Assembly: GCF_013376045.1 (NCBI RefSeq)
Contig: NZ_JABMJG010000001.1
Coordinates: forward strand, 1-64,000
Origin: Variovorax sp. SG517
GTDB lineage: Bacteria; Pseudomonadota; Gammaproteobacteria; Burkholderiales; Burkholderiaceae_C
Length of the DNA stretch: 64,000 nucleotides
Direction: 5' to 3'
Under the pieces are notes generated by a model. That model was given only the letters and a program-made list of their open reading frames with translations, ran no database searches and was not told where the DNA came from. How positions within the stretch are numbered: the first letter of the stretch is position 1; the number at the start of each line of letters is the position of its first letter. This document shows positions 35,500 to 45,600 of this stretch, piece after piece. The translations under genes were made by a program, and so were the position numbers.

Positions 35500-37739
35500 G
35501 CGCCGCGGCGGGCACCGTCAGCCGCCGCGCGGCCCTGCAGGCAGGCGGCCTCGCGCTGGCCTTCACCTGGATCGGCGGCGGCAAGGCCTTCGCCGCGATC
35601 AGCCCCAGGCAGCAGCCGGGCGACGCGGCCGCCGCGCTCGCCGACGGCAACCCGGCCTTCGCGCCCAACGCCTTCATCCGCATCGATGCCGACGGCGGCG
35701 TGCGCCTCGTGATGCCGATGGCCGAGATGGGCCAGGCGATCTACACCGGCTCGGCGATGCTGCTGGCCGAGGAACTCGGCGTCGAGCTCGACCAGGTGCG
35801 CGTGGAACATTCGCCGGCGAACGAGGCGCTCTACGGCATGCCGCTGCTCGGCGGCCAGATCACCGGCGGTTCGACCAGCACGCGCGGCACCTTCGGCGTG
35901 CTGCGCGAGGCCGGCGCCGTGGCGCGCACGCTGCTGGTGAGTGCCGCCGCCGCGCAGTGGAAGGTCGAACCCGAAAGCTGCACGGTGGCACGCGGCGTGG
36001 TGAGCCACGCGGCTTCGGGCCGGCAGCTCGGTTTCGGCGCGCTCGCAAGTGCCGCCGCGAAACTGCCGATGCCGGCCAAGGTGGCGCTGAAGGAGCCGAA
36101 GGACTTCAGGCTCATCGGCCAGCCGCTGCGGCGCGTCGACTCGTCGGGCAAGGTCGACGGCAGCGTGCAGTTCGGCATCGACGTGCGCGTGCCGGGCATG
36201 AAGGTAGCGACGGTCAAGGCGAGCCCCACGCTGGGCGGCGTGCTGGCCTCGGTGGACGACAAGGCGGCACGGGCGATTCCCGGCGTGATCGACGTGCTGC
36301 GCGTCAAGGATGCGGTGGCCGTGGTGGGCGAGCATTTCTGGGCCGCGAAGCGCGGCCTCGAGGCGCTGAAGCTGCAGTGGACGCCGGGGCGCAACGCCAC
36401 GCTCACCACGCAGCAATTGCGCGACGATCTGGCAAATGCACTGGCCAAGGACAAGGCCATCGTCGGCAAGGAAACCGGCAAGCGGCCCGACGGCACGCTG
36501 GTGCAGTCCACCTACGACCTGCCGATGCTGGCCCACGCGACCATGGAGCCGCTCAACACCACGGTGCACGTGCGGCCCGACGGCTGCGACATCTGGGTGG
36601 GCACGCAGGTGCCGGCGCGCTGCGTGAGCGTGGCCGCGAAGATCACCGGCCTGGCCGAAGACAAGGTGGTGCTGCACAACCAGTACCTGGGCGGCGGCTT
36701 CGGCCGGCGGCTGGAGACCGACTCGGTCGAGCAGGCCGTGGCCTTCGCGAAACAGGTGCCCTATCCGCTCAAGGTGGTGTGGACGCGCGAGGAAGACATC
36801 CGCCACGACATCGTGCGCCCCATGTACCACGACGAGATCTCGGCCGTGGTGGACGGCGAAGGCCGCATCCGGTGGTTCGGCGACCGCATCTCGGGCGGCA
36901 CGGTGCTGGGCCGCTGGGCGCCCGCGTTCATGGGCAAGGACGGCATGGACAGCGACCTGATCGAATGCGTGGCCGAGCCCTGCTACGACCTGCCGAACCT
37001 CAAGGTCGAGTGGGTGCGGCACGACATGCCGCCGGGCCTGAACGTCGGCTGGTGGCGCGGCGTGGGCCCCACGCACAACCTCTTCGTGATGGAGAGCTTC
37101 ATCGACGAGCTGGCGCACCGCGCCAAGAAGGACCCGGTGGCCTACCGCCGCGCGATGCTGCAGAAGAACCCGCGCACGCTCGCGGTGCTCGACCTCGCGG
37201 CCAGCAAGGCCGGCTGGGGCCAGGGCACGCTGCCGACGCGCGTGGGGCGCGGCGTGGCGGTGGGCGATGCCTTCGGCAGCCGCGTGTGCGCCATCGTCGA
37301 GGCAGAGGTTTCGCCGCAGGGCGAGGTGCGCATGCGGCGCGCGGTGGTCGCGCTCGACTGCGGCATCGCGGTGAACACCGGCTCCATCGAGGCGCAGATA
37401 CAGGGCGGGCTGCTCTTCGGGCTGAGCGCCGCGCTCTACAGCGAGATCACGCTGCGCGACGGCGCCATCGAGCAAAGCAACTTCCACGACTACCGCACGC
37501 TGCGCATCAACGAGTCGCCGCCGATCGAGCTGCACATGGTGAAGAGCGCCGAGGCGCCCGGCGGGCTCGGCGAAGTCGGCACCGCCATCGCCGCGCCGGC
37601 GCTGGCCAACGCGATCTTCGCCGCCACCGGCGTGCGCCTGCGCTCGCTGCCGGTGAACCGCGCGCTGCTGGCGCAGGACAAGGAGGCGATGAAGAAGAAG
37701 ATCGCCGAAGCTCCGCTCGATGAAGGGAGGTCGGCATGA
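35496..37739 (+). CDS. molybdopterin-binding large subunit of periplasmic aldehyde/isoquinoline-type oxidoreductase (IorB-like)
   Basis: A 747-residue xanthine-oxidase-family large subunit of the IorB type. It starts with a Tat signal (SRRAALQAGGLALAF). It contains GGQITGGSTSTRG, the molybdenum-cofactor loops GGGFGRRLETDSVEQAV and NVGWWRGVGPTHN, and EAPGGLGEVGTA near the end, which holds the catalytic glutamate. GTG at 35496 is used because it overlaps the upstream stop and directly precedes the Tat motif. There is no FAD subunit, as expected when electrons go to cytochrome c. The substrate could be an aldehyde or an N-heterocycle. Confidence 0.88.
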   Translation: MSAAAGTVSRRAALQAGGLALAFTWIGGGKAFAAISPRQQPGDAAAALADGNPAFAPNAFIRIDADGGVRLVMPMAEMGQAIYTGSAMLLAEELGVELDQVRVEHSPANEALYGMPLLGGQITGGSTSTRGTFGVLREAGAVARTLLVSAAAAQWKVEPESCTVARGVVSHAASGRQLGFGALASAAAKLPMPAKVALKEPKDFRLIGQPLRRVDSSGKVDGSVQFGIDVRVPGMKVATVKASPTLGGVLASVDDKAARAIPGVIDVLRVKDAVAVVGEHFWAAKRGLEALKLQWTPGRNATLTTQQLRDDLANALAKDKAIVGKETGKRPDGTLVQSTYDLPMLAHATMEPLNTTVHVRPDGCDIWVGTQVPARCVSVAAKITGLAEDKVVLHNQYLGGGFGRRLETDSVEQAVAFAKQVPYPLKVVWTREEDIRHDIVRPMYHDEISAVVDGEGRIRWFGDRISGGTVLGRWAPAFMGKDGMDSDLIECVAEPCYDLPNLKVEWVRHDMPPGLNVGWWRGVGPTHNLFVMESFIDELAHRAKKDPVAYRRAMLQKNPRTLAVLDLAASKAGWGQGTLPTRVGRGVAVGDAFGSRVCAIVEAEVSPQGEVRMRRAVVALDCGIAVNTGSIEAQIQGGLLFGLSAALYSEITLRDGAIEQSNFHDYRTLRINESPPIELHMVKSAEAPGGLGEVGTAIAAPALANAIFAATGVRLRSLPVNRALLAQDKEAMKKKIAEAPLDEGRSA

Positions 37740-39055
37740 AGCGCTTTCTCAAGGTGCTGGTGGCACTGTTCGTCATCGGCGCGGCGTTCTATTTCTTCCT
37801 GAATCGCACCGACGGCTCCGCGGGCGAAGCGCCCGTGCTGGCCGGTGCGCCGGTCGACGCGGCGCTGCTCGTGCGTGGCGAGTACCTCACCAAGGCCGCC
37901 GACTGCATCGCATGCCACACGGTGCCCGGCGGCAAGGGCCAGCCCTTCGCGGGGGGCCTGCCCTTCGTGCTGCCTTTCGGCACGATCTATTCGTCGAACA
38001 TCACGGCCGACCCCGAGACCGGCATCGGCAAATGGAGCGACGACCAGTTCGTGCGCGCGCTGCACGACGGCGTGCGTGCCGACGGCAAGCGCCTGTACCC
38101 GGCCTTCCCGTACACCTCGTACACCGCGCTGAGCCGCGCCGACGTGCTCGCGATCAAGGCCTACATCTTCAGCCTGCCCAAGGTGAACCAGCCGAACCGG
38201 GAGGCCGACCTCGGCTTCCCGTTCAACCAGCGCTGGGCCATGGGCTTCTGGAACGCGGCCTTCTTCAAGAGCGCCCGCTTCGAGGCCGACGCGTCGAAGC
38301 CGCTCGCGTGGAACCAGGGCAAGTACCTCGCCACCGCGCTGGGCCACTGCGCCGAATGCCACACGCCGCGCAACTTCGCCTTCGCGATGGAAAAGGGCAA
38401 CGAGCTCGCGGGCGAGACGGTGCAGGGCTGGCGCGCCTACAACATCACCTCGGACGCGAAGAACGGCATCGGCGCGTGGAGCGATGCCGAGATCGCCTCG
38501 TACCTGACGACCGGCCACGCCGCGGGCCGCGGCTCTGCTTCGGGCCCGATGGGCGAGGCGGTCGAGCACAGCCTGCAGTACCTGAAGCCGGAAGACGCCT
38601 CGGCGCTCGTGAGCTACCTGCGCACGGTGCCCGCGAAGGCCGGCAAGAACCAGATCGAGATCGACGCGAAGCCCCCGTGGGCCCTGGCCGCGGGCGCGGC
38701 TGCACCGGCAGCCAACACCGCCGAGGGCCACGAGCAGGGCCTGCGGCTCTTCGCCGCCGCCTGCGCGAGCTGCCACCAGTGGAACGGACAGGGCCAGCAG
38801 ACCGCCAACGCGTCGCTGCTGGGAACGCGCGGCGTGAACGACCCCGACGGCTCCAACGTGACGCAGATGATCCTGCAGGGCGTGCGCATGCACGTGCACG
38901 ACCGGGAGATCTACATGCCGGCCTTCGGCAAGGCCTACACCGACACCGAGGTCGCTGCGCTGGCCAACTACGTCATCGCGCAGTTCGGCAACAAGCAGGC
39001 AACGGTGACGCCGGAGTTCGTGGCGAAGCAGCGCGCGCTCGGTCCCAACCCCTGA
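37736..39055 (+). CDS. tri-heme membrane-anchored cytochrome c
   Basis: A 439-residue protein. An N-terminal membrane anchor (residues about 5-22) is followed by three heme-c sites: CIACH at 57-61, CAECH at 205-209 and CASCH at 343-347. The build is that of the cytochrome subunits of alcohol and aldehyde dehydrogenases (AdhB-like). The gene overlaps the large-subunit gene as ATGA, so it is the electron acceptor of this molybdenum hydroxylase and would deliver electrons to the quinone pool or terminal oxidase on the periplasmic face. Confidence 0.92.
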   Translation: MKRFLKVLVALFVIGAAFYFFLNRTDGSAGEAPVLAGAPVDAALLVRGEYLTKAADCIACHTVPGGKGQPFAGGLPFVLPFGTIYSSNITADPETGIGKWSDDQFVRALHDGVRADGKRLYPAFPYTSYTALSRADVLAIKAYIFSLPKVNQPNREADLGFPFNQRWAMGFWNAAFFKSARFEADASKPLAWNQGKYLATALGHCAECHTPRNFAFAMEKGNELAGETVQGWRAYNITSDAKNGIGAWSDAEIASYLTTGHAAGRGSASGPMGEAVEHSLQYLKPEDASALVSYLRTVPAKAGKNQIEIDAKPPWALAAGAAAPAANTAEGHEQGLRLFAAACASCHQWNGQGQQTANASLLGTRGVNDPDGSNVTQMILQGVRMHVHDREIYMPAFGKAYTDTEVAALANYVIAQFGNKQATVTPEFVAKQRALGPNP

Positions 39056-39116
39056 CCCGCCGCCGGAGGCCGGTGGCCGGCTGGTCACCGGGTATCGCCG
39101 CATCTACACTGCGGCC

Positions 39117-39491
39117 ATGAAAAGAACAGGGGAAGCACAGCGTGGCCTGCAGCCGGTGGTGGAGCTGCGCAAGGAAGCCGCGTCGTATGCCTACTCCGTT
39201 CGCGCGCCCCGCTCCAGGGGCGTGATACCTCCCAGCTCGTACCGCAACGGCGGCTTCGTCACGCTGGCCGAATGCCTCGGCGACGTGGCGCGTGCGATGG
39301 GCGGCGACTTCGCGCGCATCTACGTGCGGCTCGACGGCTTGTGCGTTGGCGAGCGCGACATCATGGAGTTGCGCCAGGAGCCGGAGAAGGTGGCGGCCGA
39401 ACTGAAGGCGGAGCTCGAGGTCGAGCTGATGAAGGCCAAGGCAGCCTGCGCGATCAGGACCGAGAGCGTGTCTGAGCCCGGCGAAGGCTGA
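39117..39491 (+). CDS. hypothetical protein
   Basis: A 124-residue soluble protein with no motif I recognise. It has a basic N-terminal third, a central GGFVTLAECLGDVARAMGGDFARIYVRLDGLCVG stretch and a charged C-terminal helix (EPEKVAAELKAELEVELMKAK). Codon usage looks like its neighbours. Its 3' end overlaps the convergent MFS gene by 38 bases. It may be cotranscribed with the preceding cytochrome gene (gap 61 bases), but nothing ties it to that enzyme. Confidence 0.6.
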   Translation: MKRTGEAQRGLQPVVELRKEAASYAYSVRAPRSRGVIPPSSYRNGGFVTLAECLGDVARAMGGDFARIYVRLDGLCVGERDIMELRQEPEKVAAELKAELEVELMKAKAACAIRTESVSEPGEG

Positions 39492-40683
39492 TCGCGATCA
39501 CCAGCCCCGCGGCCGCCGCGCCCGCGCCGGCCAGGAACACGCCGCCATAGCCAGCCCTGTCGGCGAGGAATCCGGCCAGCGGGCCCGTCAGTCCGTAGGC
39601 GACATCCTGGAAGGCGGAGAACCCGCCCAGCGCCGTGCCGCGCAGATGCGGCTGCACAAGGTGCACCACCTCGCGCCCCATCGACGGAAAGATCATCGAG
39701 CAGCCGAGCCCCGTGAGGAAGGCACCGACAAGGGCGACGAGCGGATCCGAAGCACTCCAGATCAGCACCTGCCCCACGGTCTCCACGGCCAGCGAGCCGA
39801 TGGCCACGGGCAGTCCGCCCACGCGGTCCGGCAGATGCCCGAAGAGCACGCGCACCAGCACGAAGCCGCCGCCGAAGGCAGTGAGCCCCAGCCCGGCGAA
39901 GCGCCAGTGCTGGTCGAGGAAATGCAGCGTGAAGAAAGCGCCGATGGCCGCGAAGCCGATGCCCTGCAGGCAGACGATGCTCCCGTGCGGCCACACCTGG
40001 CCGATCACGCGCCAGAACGGCGGACGCTCGGCGCCGGGATGCGCGGGCACGCCGGCCATGCGCCAGATCGCCAGCATGCCGAGGCAGGGCAGGACCAGGC
40101 CCACGCCCATCACGCCGGCGTAGCCGAAGCGCTGCTGCAGTGCGAGGCCGATCGGCCCGCCCACCGCGAGCGCGCCGTAGATCGCGGCGCCGACCAACGC
40201 CAGCACCTTGCCCGAGCGCGCCGGGCCGACGAGCCCGATGCCCCAGCCGATGATGCCGACACCGACCAGGCTTTCGCCGAGACCGACCAGCAACCGGCCC
40301 GCGAGCAGGACGAGGTAGGCCGTCCACGGTGACTGCGCCAGCAGGCCCGCCGCCAGCGAGCCCAGCGCCCCGCTCACGTAGAAGACCAGCCCGCGCATCA
40401 CCGCGGACCTGGCCCCGGCGCGGTCGGACTGCGTGCCGGCGTAGGCCCGGCTCAGCACGGTGGCGAGAAAGGCGATGCCGACGCCGAGCCCCGCCCAGAC
40501 GTTGCCCAGCCCGAGCTGCCCGGTCACGAAGATCGGAACGACGGGCAGGGACATGCCCACGCAGAGATATGAAATGAAGAGGATGGCCGCGAGCAGCAGC
40601 AGGCGGCCCTGCGCGGGATCGCGCGTCGATGCCGGGGATGATGAGTTCGTCGACCGTGTCGACTGTGTCGATTGAGGAGTCAT
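39454..40683 (-). CDS. MFS transporter (YfcJ/YhhS-like)
   Basis: A 409-residue major facilitator with about 12 hydrophobic segments. A Ser/Thr-rich cytoplasmic tail of about 25 residues precedes the first helix (LLLLAAILFISYLCVGMSLPVVPIFV). The RAYAGTQSDRAGAR loop is the MFS motif A equivalent, and LGESLVGVGIIGWGIGL is typical of the YfcJ/YhhS (UPF0226) group, thought to be exporters. The ATG at 40683 is preceded by AGGAG-like sequence further upstream only weakly, so the start is moderately sure. The substrate is unknown. Confidence 0.85.
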   Translation of the reverse strand: MTPQSTQSTRSTNSSSPASTRDPAQGRLLLLAAILFISYLCVGMSLPVVPIFVTGQLGLGNVWAGLGVGIAFLATVLSRAYAGTQSDRAGARSAVMRGLVFYVSGALGSLAAGLLAQSPWTAYLVLLAGRLLVGLGESLVGVGIIGWGIGLVGPARSGKVLALVGAAIYGALAVGGPIGLALQQRFGYAGVMGVGLVLPCLGMLAIWRMAGVPAHPGAERPPFWRVIGQVWPHGSIVCLQGIGFAAIGAFFTLHFLDQHWRFAGLGLTAFGGGFVLVRVLFGHLPDRVGGLPVAIGSLAVETVGQVLIWSASDPLVALVGAFLTGLGCSMIFPSMGREVVHLVQPHLRGTALGGFSAFQDVAYGLTGPLAGFLADRAGYGGVFLAGAGAAAAGLVIAISLRRAQTRSRS

Positions 40684-40731
40684 GGTGTCGTCCAGGTTTT
40701 CTGTGTCCCTGCCGATCGGAGCGCGCACGCG

Positions 40732-40767
40732 AACGCACTCCGACCGGCGAGGGTCGTGGAGTGCGTT
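40732..40767. promoter_or_regulatory. inverted repeat upstream of the MFS gene
   Basis: AACGCACTCC (40732-40741) and GGAGTGCGTT (40758-40767) are perfect 10-base inverted repeats separated by 16 bases that contain a further GACC/GGGTC pairing. It lies 49 bases upstream of the MFS start, so it could be an operator or the terminator of the gene further upstream. Confidence 0.45.
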
Positions 40768-40805
40768 GATTGACGTCAGACGCTTACGGCCAGTGCGACT
40801 GGCAC

Positions 40806-40827
40806 CGCGGACGCCGTGGCGTCCGCG
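40806..40827 (-). terminator. perfect 10-bp palindrome downstream of the methyltransferase gene
   Basis: CGCGGACGCC-GT-GGCGTCCGCG sits 23 bases beyond the stop of the minus-strand methyltransferase gene, and a second short stem (CCAGT/ACTGG, about 40786-40799) follows it. This position suits a transcription end for that gene, though no T-tract is present. Confidence 0.45.
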
Positions 40828-40850
40828 TGGGGTTCAATGCGTCGGCCGGT

Positions 40851-41513
40851 TCAGCCGAGCCGCATGGACAGTTCGACGTCGTCGCCGAACGGAACGGACA
40901 TGTAGCCCGAAGCCGGCGAGCGCACGTGGGCCAGGTACTCGGGGCTGTGGTCGGCGTTGTCGGCGACGATGAATGCGCCCGGTCGCAGGCGGCTCTCGAC
41001 CAGCGCGAGGATCTCCGGATAGAGCGCCTTCGCGCCGTCGAGCAGCAGCAGGTCGATCGAGTCGGGCAGTTCGGCTGCGAGCGTCTGCAGCGCGTCGCCT
41101 TCGCGGATCTCGACCAGGTCGGCAAGGCCGCCGGCCTCGAGGTTGCGGCGGGCACGCGCCACCTTGGAGGGTTCGAACTCGGTGGTGACGAGGCGGCCGC
41201 CGCCGTTGTCGCGCAGGGCCGCGGCGAGGTGCAGCGTCGAGATGCCGAAAGATGTGCCGAACTCGACGATGTTCCGCGCGCCGCCGCGCGCCAGCATGTA
41301 GAGCAGCGCGCCGGTCTCGCGCGAGACGGGCAGCGGAACGTCCTTGAGCCGCGCGTAGAGATCGAGGTAGCCGCTCTTGCTGCGCATCAGCTGCGCGCGC
41401 TCTTCGTCGGAGAAGCCGGCGATCGCGGCGCTCATCGCGGGCGATGCCTCGGCGGCCTCATGGAACAGGCGCTCCAGCAGGGGCGCCAGCGGTGTGGTGT
41501 TGAGTGTGGTCAC
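40851..41513 (-). CDS. O-methyltransferase-like SAM-dependent methyltransferase
   Basis: A 220-residue class I methyltransferase resembling methyltransf_24/CCoAOMT-like proteins. Motif I IVEFGTSFGISTLHLA is near residue 80, and the LLLLDGAKALYPEIL metal-site-like stretch is near 150. I use GTG at 41513, giving V/M-TTLNTTPLAPLLERLF. An upstream in-frame ATG at 41564 would overlap the TetR promoter and add residues unlike the family. The gene is divergent from a TetR regulator, its probable controller. Confidence 0.75.
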   Translation of the reverse strand: MTTLNTTPLAPLLERLFHEAAEASPAMSAAIAGFSDEERAQLMRSKSGYLDLYARLKDVPLPVSRETGALLYMLARGGARNIVEFGTSFGISTLHLAAALRDNGGGRLVTTEFEPSKVARARRNLEAGGLADLVEIREGDALQTLAAELPDSIDLLLLDGAKALYPEILALVESRLRPGAFIVADNADHSPEYLAHVRSPASGYMSVPFGDDVELSMRLG

Positions 41514-41541
41514 AGGGTCTTCGTGTTGGATTGAGGTGCGC

Positions 41542-41552
41542 TCATAATATGA
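41542..41552. promoter_or_regulatory. short AT-rich palindrome, candidate TetR operator/-10
   Basis: TCATAATATGA is a perfect 11-base palindrome in the 80-base gap between the divergent methyltransferase and TetR genes. It could be part of a TetR-type operator overlapping a -10 element (CATAAT/TATTAT in either direction). Confidence 0.35.
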
Positions 41553-41593
41553 AGGAACATTCACATTTCCTATTCGCGTTGCGAACCCAGCCC

Positions 41594-42277
41594 ATGACAG
41601 AACGAAAAGGCGCGCCGCTCTCCTCTAGAAGAAAGCCCAAGCAGGCTCGCTCCAACGAACTCGTCGCCGCGATCCTCGAGGCAGCCCTTCAGGTTCTGGA
41701 GAAAGAAGGCGCCCGGCGCTTCACCACCACGCGCGTGGCCGAGAGGGCCGGCGTGAGCGTGGGGTCGGTGTACCAGTACTTCCCGAACAAGGCATCGATC
41801 CTCTTCCGGCTGCAGAGCGACGAGTGGAAGCAGACGAGCGGCATGCTCTGCGGCATCCTCGAAGACGCGCAGCGCCCCCCGCTGGAGCGGCTGCGCATGC
41901 TGGTGCATGCCTTCGTCCGCTCGGAGTGCGAGGAAGCCGGGATGCGCGTGGCGCTCAGCGACGCCGCCCCGCTCTACCGCGATGCGCCCGAGGCGCATGA
42001 GACGCGAGCCGCCGGCGACCGAATCATGCAGGCCTTCATGCGCGAGGCCCTGCCCGATGCCGACGAAGCCGTGCGCGCGCTGGCCAGCGAGCTGATCACG
42101 ACCACGTTCAGCGCGGTGGGAAAGCAGTTCTCGGAAAGCCCGCGGACCGACGCGGAGATCACCGCCTATTCGGACGCCATGGCCGACATGTTCTGCGCCT
42201 ACCTCCGAAGCCTCGGACACGGGCAGGCGCGCGAGCAGGAAATGAGGAAGCGCCCTCGCCGCCCGGCACGCGGCTGA
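41594..42277 (+). CDS. TetR-family transcriptional regulator
   Basis: A 227-residue TetR-type regulator. The N-terminal HTH of about 50 residues (AILEAALQVLEKEGARRFTTTRVAERAGVSVGSVYQYFPNKASIL) shows the classical GVSVGSVYQYFPNK recognition helix. The C-terminal ligand domain with RDAPEAHETRAAG is like AcrR-C group proteins. It is divergent from the O-methyltransferase-like gene, which it probably represses. The C-terminus is rich in Arg. Confidence 0.88.
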   Translation: MTERKGAPLSSRRKPKQARSNELVAAILEAALQVLEKEGARRFTTTRVAERAGVSVGSVYQYFPNKASILFRLQSDEWKQTSGMLCGILEDAQRPPLERLRMLVHAFVRSECEEAGMRVALSDAAPLYRDAPEAHETRAAGDRIMQAFMREALPDADEAVRALASELITTTFSAVGKQFSESPRTDAEITAYSDAMADMFCAYLRSLGHGQAREQEMRKRPRRPARG

Positions 42278-42609
42278 CTTGTTTCCGGCCCGATCCCCGA
42301 TTGGCGGCTTTGTATTTCGCGCGAAACACTGGTTACTTCTTGACGCAGTTCAGGGTATGCCTTCGCGGGATCGCGCCGCGCGTGTAGCGCCTTGGTCCTC
42401 AATCCCGGGCTGCTCGAGGCGCCGACCGCACCGTTCGCCCTACCGATCGGCCTTCACCGGGGTACCCGCTTCCGGGCATATCGCGGGCCCGTACGCGTAC
42501 TTACATTTTTCACTTGTAAATCGAAAAGACGGCATGTGCTGGCGCAGGAGAACGTGCGCCCGCACGCGGGAGCCTGCCCGTTCAGGTAGCGAATGAACAA
42601 CTTGAAGCC
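42278..42609. other. intergenic region upstream of autotransporter 1
   Basis: These 332 bases lie between the TetR gene and the first autotransporter. Around 42498-42525 there is an AT-rich stretch (TACATTTTTCACTTGTAAATCG) that may hold the autotransporter promoter. I see no supportable gene, no long inverted repeat and no RNA gene. Confidence 0.3.
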
Positions 42610-45600
42610 ATGAACAAGATTTTTCGGACCCTCTGGAATCCAGCCCGCGGCACCTGGGTAGCCGCCCCCGAGACATCGCGCGGCCATGCACGATCGGCAA
42701 AGTCGGCCGATTTCGGGGCTTTCGCCGTCGCGATGCTGCTGCTGGGCGCCGGACCGGCGATCGCGGCGGGCGGTGCCGGCGGCCAGCCCGTGGGCGACAC
42801 ATCGCTGAATGCGGGCTCGGGCGGCAGCAACGGCAGCGGCGGCGCCGGCGGCTTCAACGACACGTCGGTGAACGCGAGCGGTGGCACCGGCGGATCGTCG
42901 ACCGATGCCGGCCCCACTGCCGGCGCCAACGCCAACATCGGCACCTTCGGCGGCGCCACCGCGGGCACGGGCGGCGCGGCGGGAGCCGGCACCAACGCCG
43001 TCGGCCCCGGCGCGTTCCAGGGCGACAGCGGCGGCGCAGGCCAGTCGCAGACCGGCGACTTCTCCAACGGAAACGGCTACGGCGGCGGTGGTGGCGGCGG
43101 CTTCCAGGGCTCGACCATCGGCAGCGGCGTGACCTCCTCTTCCGACAGCTACACGGGCGGCGCCGGCGGCGCGGGCGGCAACGGCTACTGGGCGGCAGGC
43201 GGCGGCGGAGCCGGCGGCTACGGCTCCATCCTCGTCGCGCCGACCGGCAACTACACGGCATCCGGCAGTTCCATCGGCGGCGCCGGCGGCAAGGGCGGCG
43301 ACGCCTTCTCGCAAGGCGGTGGCGGCGGCAGCGGCGGCGTCGGCTTCTTCCTGAACACGACGACCTCGGGCATCACCTTCACCAACAACGGCTCCATCGC
43401 GGGCGGTGCCGGCGGCGCGGGCGGCTCCGAACTGCTGCCGGCGCGCGCCAATGCCTCCGGCGGCGGCGGTGGTGCTGGCGGCAACGGCATCACGCTGGCG
43501 GGCAGCGCCGTGTCGGTGGTCAACTCCGGCACGGTCACCGCCGGCGCCGGTGGTGCAGGCGGTGCCGCCGGCGGCGGCGCGGGCGGCACCGGCACGCCCG
43601 GGTCGGGCGGCGACGGCGGCATCGGCCTGCAGGCCACGGGCGCCAGCACGGCGCTGACCAACAACGGCACCATCACCGGCGGCAACGGCGGCGCGGGCGG
43701 CGCCAACAGCAACGGGGGCGCGAGCGGCGCGAACGGTGCCGGCGGCGCCGGCGTGGCGGGCGCCAACCTCGCCATCACCAACAGCGGCGGCATCTCGGGC
43801 GGACTGGGCGGCGACGGCGTCACCCGCGCCGCTGCCGTCGAGTTCACCGGCGGCAGCAACAGCCTGACGCTGAGCACCGGCTCGGTGCTGACCGGCGCCG
43901 TCGCCATCGACAGCGGCGCCACGGCCAGCATCGTCGCGGGCGCCGGCGGCCTGAATCCGGGCAACGCCCTGCTGCTGGGCGGCACAGGCACCTTCGACAC
44001 CAACGGCAACGACATGGGCTGGTCGGGCCCGATCTCGGGCGCGGGCAACCTGGTGAAGAGCGGCGCAGGCACGCTGACGCTGTCAGGCGCCAACGTCTAC
44101 ACCGGCGCGACCAACGTCGCGGCGGGCACATTGCGCGCAGGCGCGGTCAACACCTTGAGCAGCGCCAGCGCCTTCACCGTGGGAACCGGTGCCACGCTCG
44201 ACCTGGCCGGCAACAGCCAGACCATCGCGTCGATGGCCAACAGCGGCACCGTCTCGCTGGTGGGTTCCGCGCCGGGCACCACGCTCACCGTCACCGGCCC
44301 GTGGGTCGGCAACGGCGGCACGCTGCGCCTGGGCACCGCGCTGGGCAACAGCAGCAGCGCGAGCGACAGGCTCGTGCTCAGCGGCGCGACCGCCATCGCC
44401 AGCGGCACGACCAACGTGCAGGTCACCAACCTCGGCGGCCTGGGCGCATTGACCAGCGGCAACGGCATCGAGGTCATCAGCGCGATCAACGGCGCGACGA
44501 CCACCGCGCAGACGACGAAGAACGCCTTCGCGTTGTCCGGCGGACACGTCGATGCGGGCGCCTACGAGTACCGGCTGTACGCGGCCGATGCAGCCGGCGC
44601 GGGCGAGAACTGGTACCTGCGCTCCACGGCCGCCGTCGTCGTGCCTCCCGCGACCGGCGGTGGCAGCGGAACCGGCAGCGGCGGCAGCAGCGCCGGTGGC
44701 AGCTCAGGCGGCGGAGCCGTCGTGACCATTCCCACCTACCGCGCCGAAGTGCCGCTCTATGCCGCGCTGCCCGAGCAGTTCCGCCAGGCCAATCTCTCGA
44801 TGCTGGGCAACATGCACCAGCGCATGGGCGACGACGGCGGCACCGCCATCGCCGCACCCGCCGCGCCGGAGCAGAGCTACCGCCAGGCATGGGCCCGCAT
44901 CCTCAGCACCGACCGCACCATCTCGCAGGCCGGCACCGTCAGCCCCACGAGCAAGGGCCGCCTCACCGGCTTCCAGGCAGGCACCGACCTGTGGGCCGAC
45001 GCCCACTGGCGCGCCGGCGTGTACGTCGGCGAGCTCGAGGGCGACATGAGCGTGAGCGGCTTCGCCCGCGGCATCGTGGGCTACGGAGCCGGCACCAACA
45101 ACCTGCGCAGCCAGTACCTGGGCGGCTACGCCACCTGGAAGAACGACAGCGGCCTGTACGTGGACGGCGTGCTGCAGGCCGGGCGCCACAGCTACATCAC
45201 GTCGCCCACGCTGAGCTTCGGCAGCTCGGGCAAGGGCCGCAGCGTGCTGGCCTCGATCGAGGTGGGCCAGTCCTTCGGCATCGCCCCGGGCTGGACCATC
45301 GAACCCCAGCTGCAGCTGGTGCACCAGCGCATCAGCCTCGACGACGGCAGCATCGCGGGCGCGCTGGTGCGGCAGAACAGCCACAGCGGCTGGCTCGCGC
45401 GCGCCGGCGTGCGGGTGAAGGGCGAGATCGCCACCTCCGCCGGGCTGCTGCAGCCCTACGTGCGCTTCAACGTCTACCGCAGCGGCGGCGGCACCGACAC
45501 CAGCCGCTTCATCGGCCCGGCGGCATACACCGACATCGCCACGCGCACCGGCGGCACGAGCACCGAGCTGGCGGCCGGCGCCACGCTCCAGCTCACGCAG

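Noticed and set aside
34996..39055. Carbon monoxide dehydrogenase (CoxMSL)
   Set aside because: There is no FAD-binding medium subunit; the large subunit has a Tat signal and a cytochrome partner, which fits the IorAB-type group.
42610..44100. Glycine-rich repeats as a CRISPR array or mycobacterial PE_PGRS-like gene
   Set aside because: The repeats are irregular codon-level glycine repeats within one frame that carries an autotransporter signal and barrel; there are no spacers.
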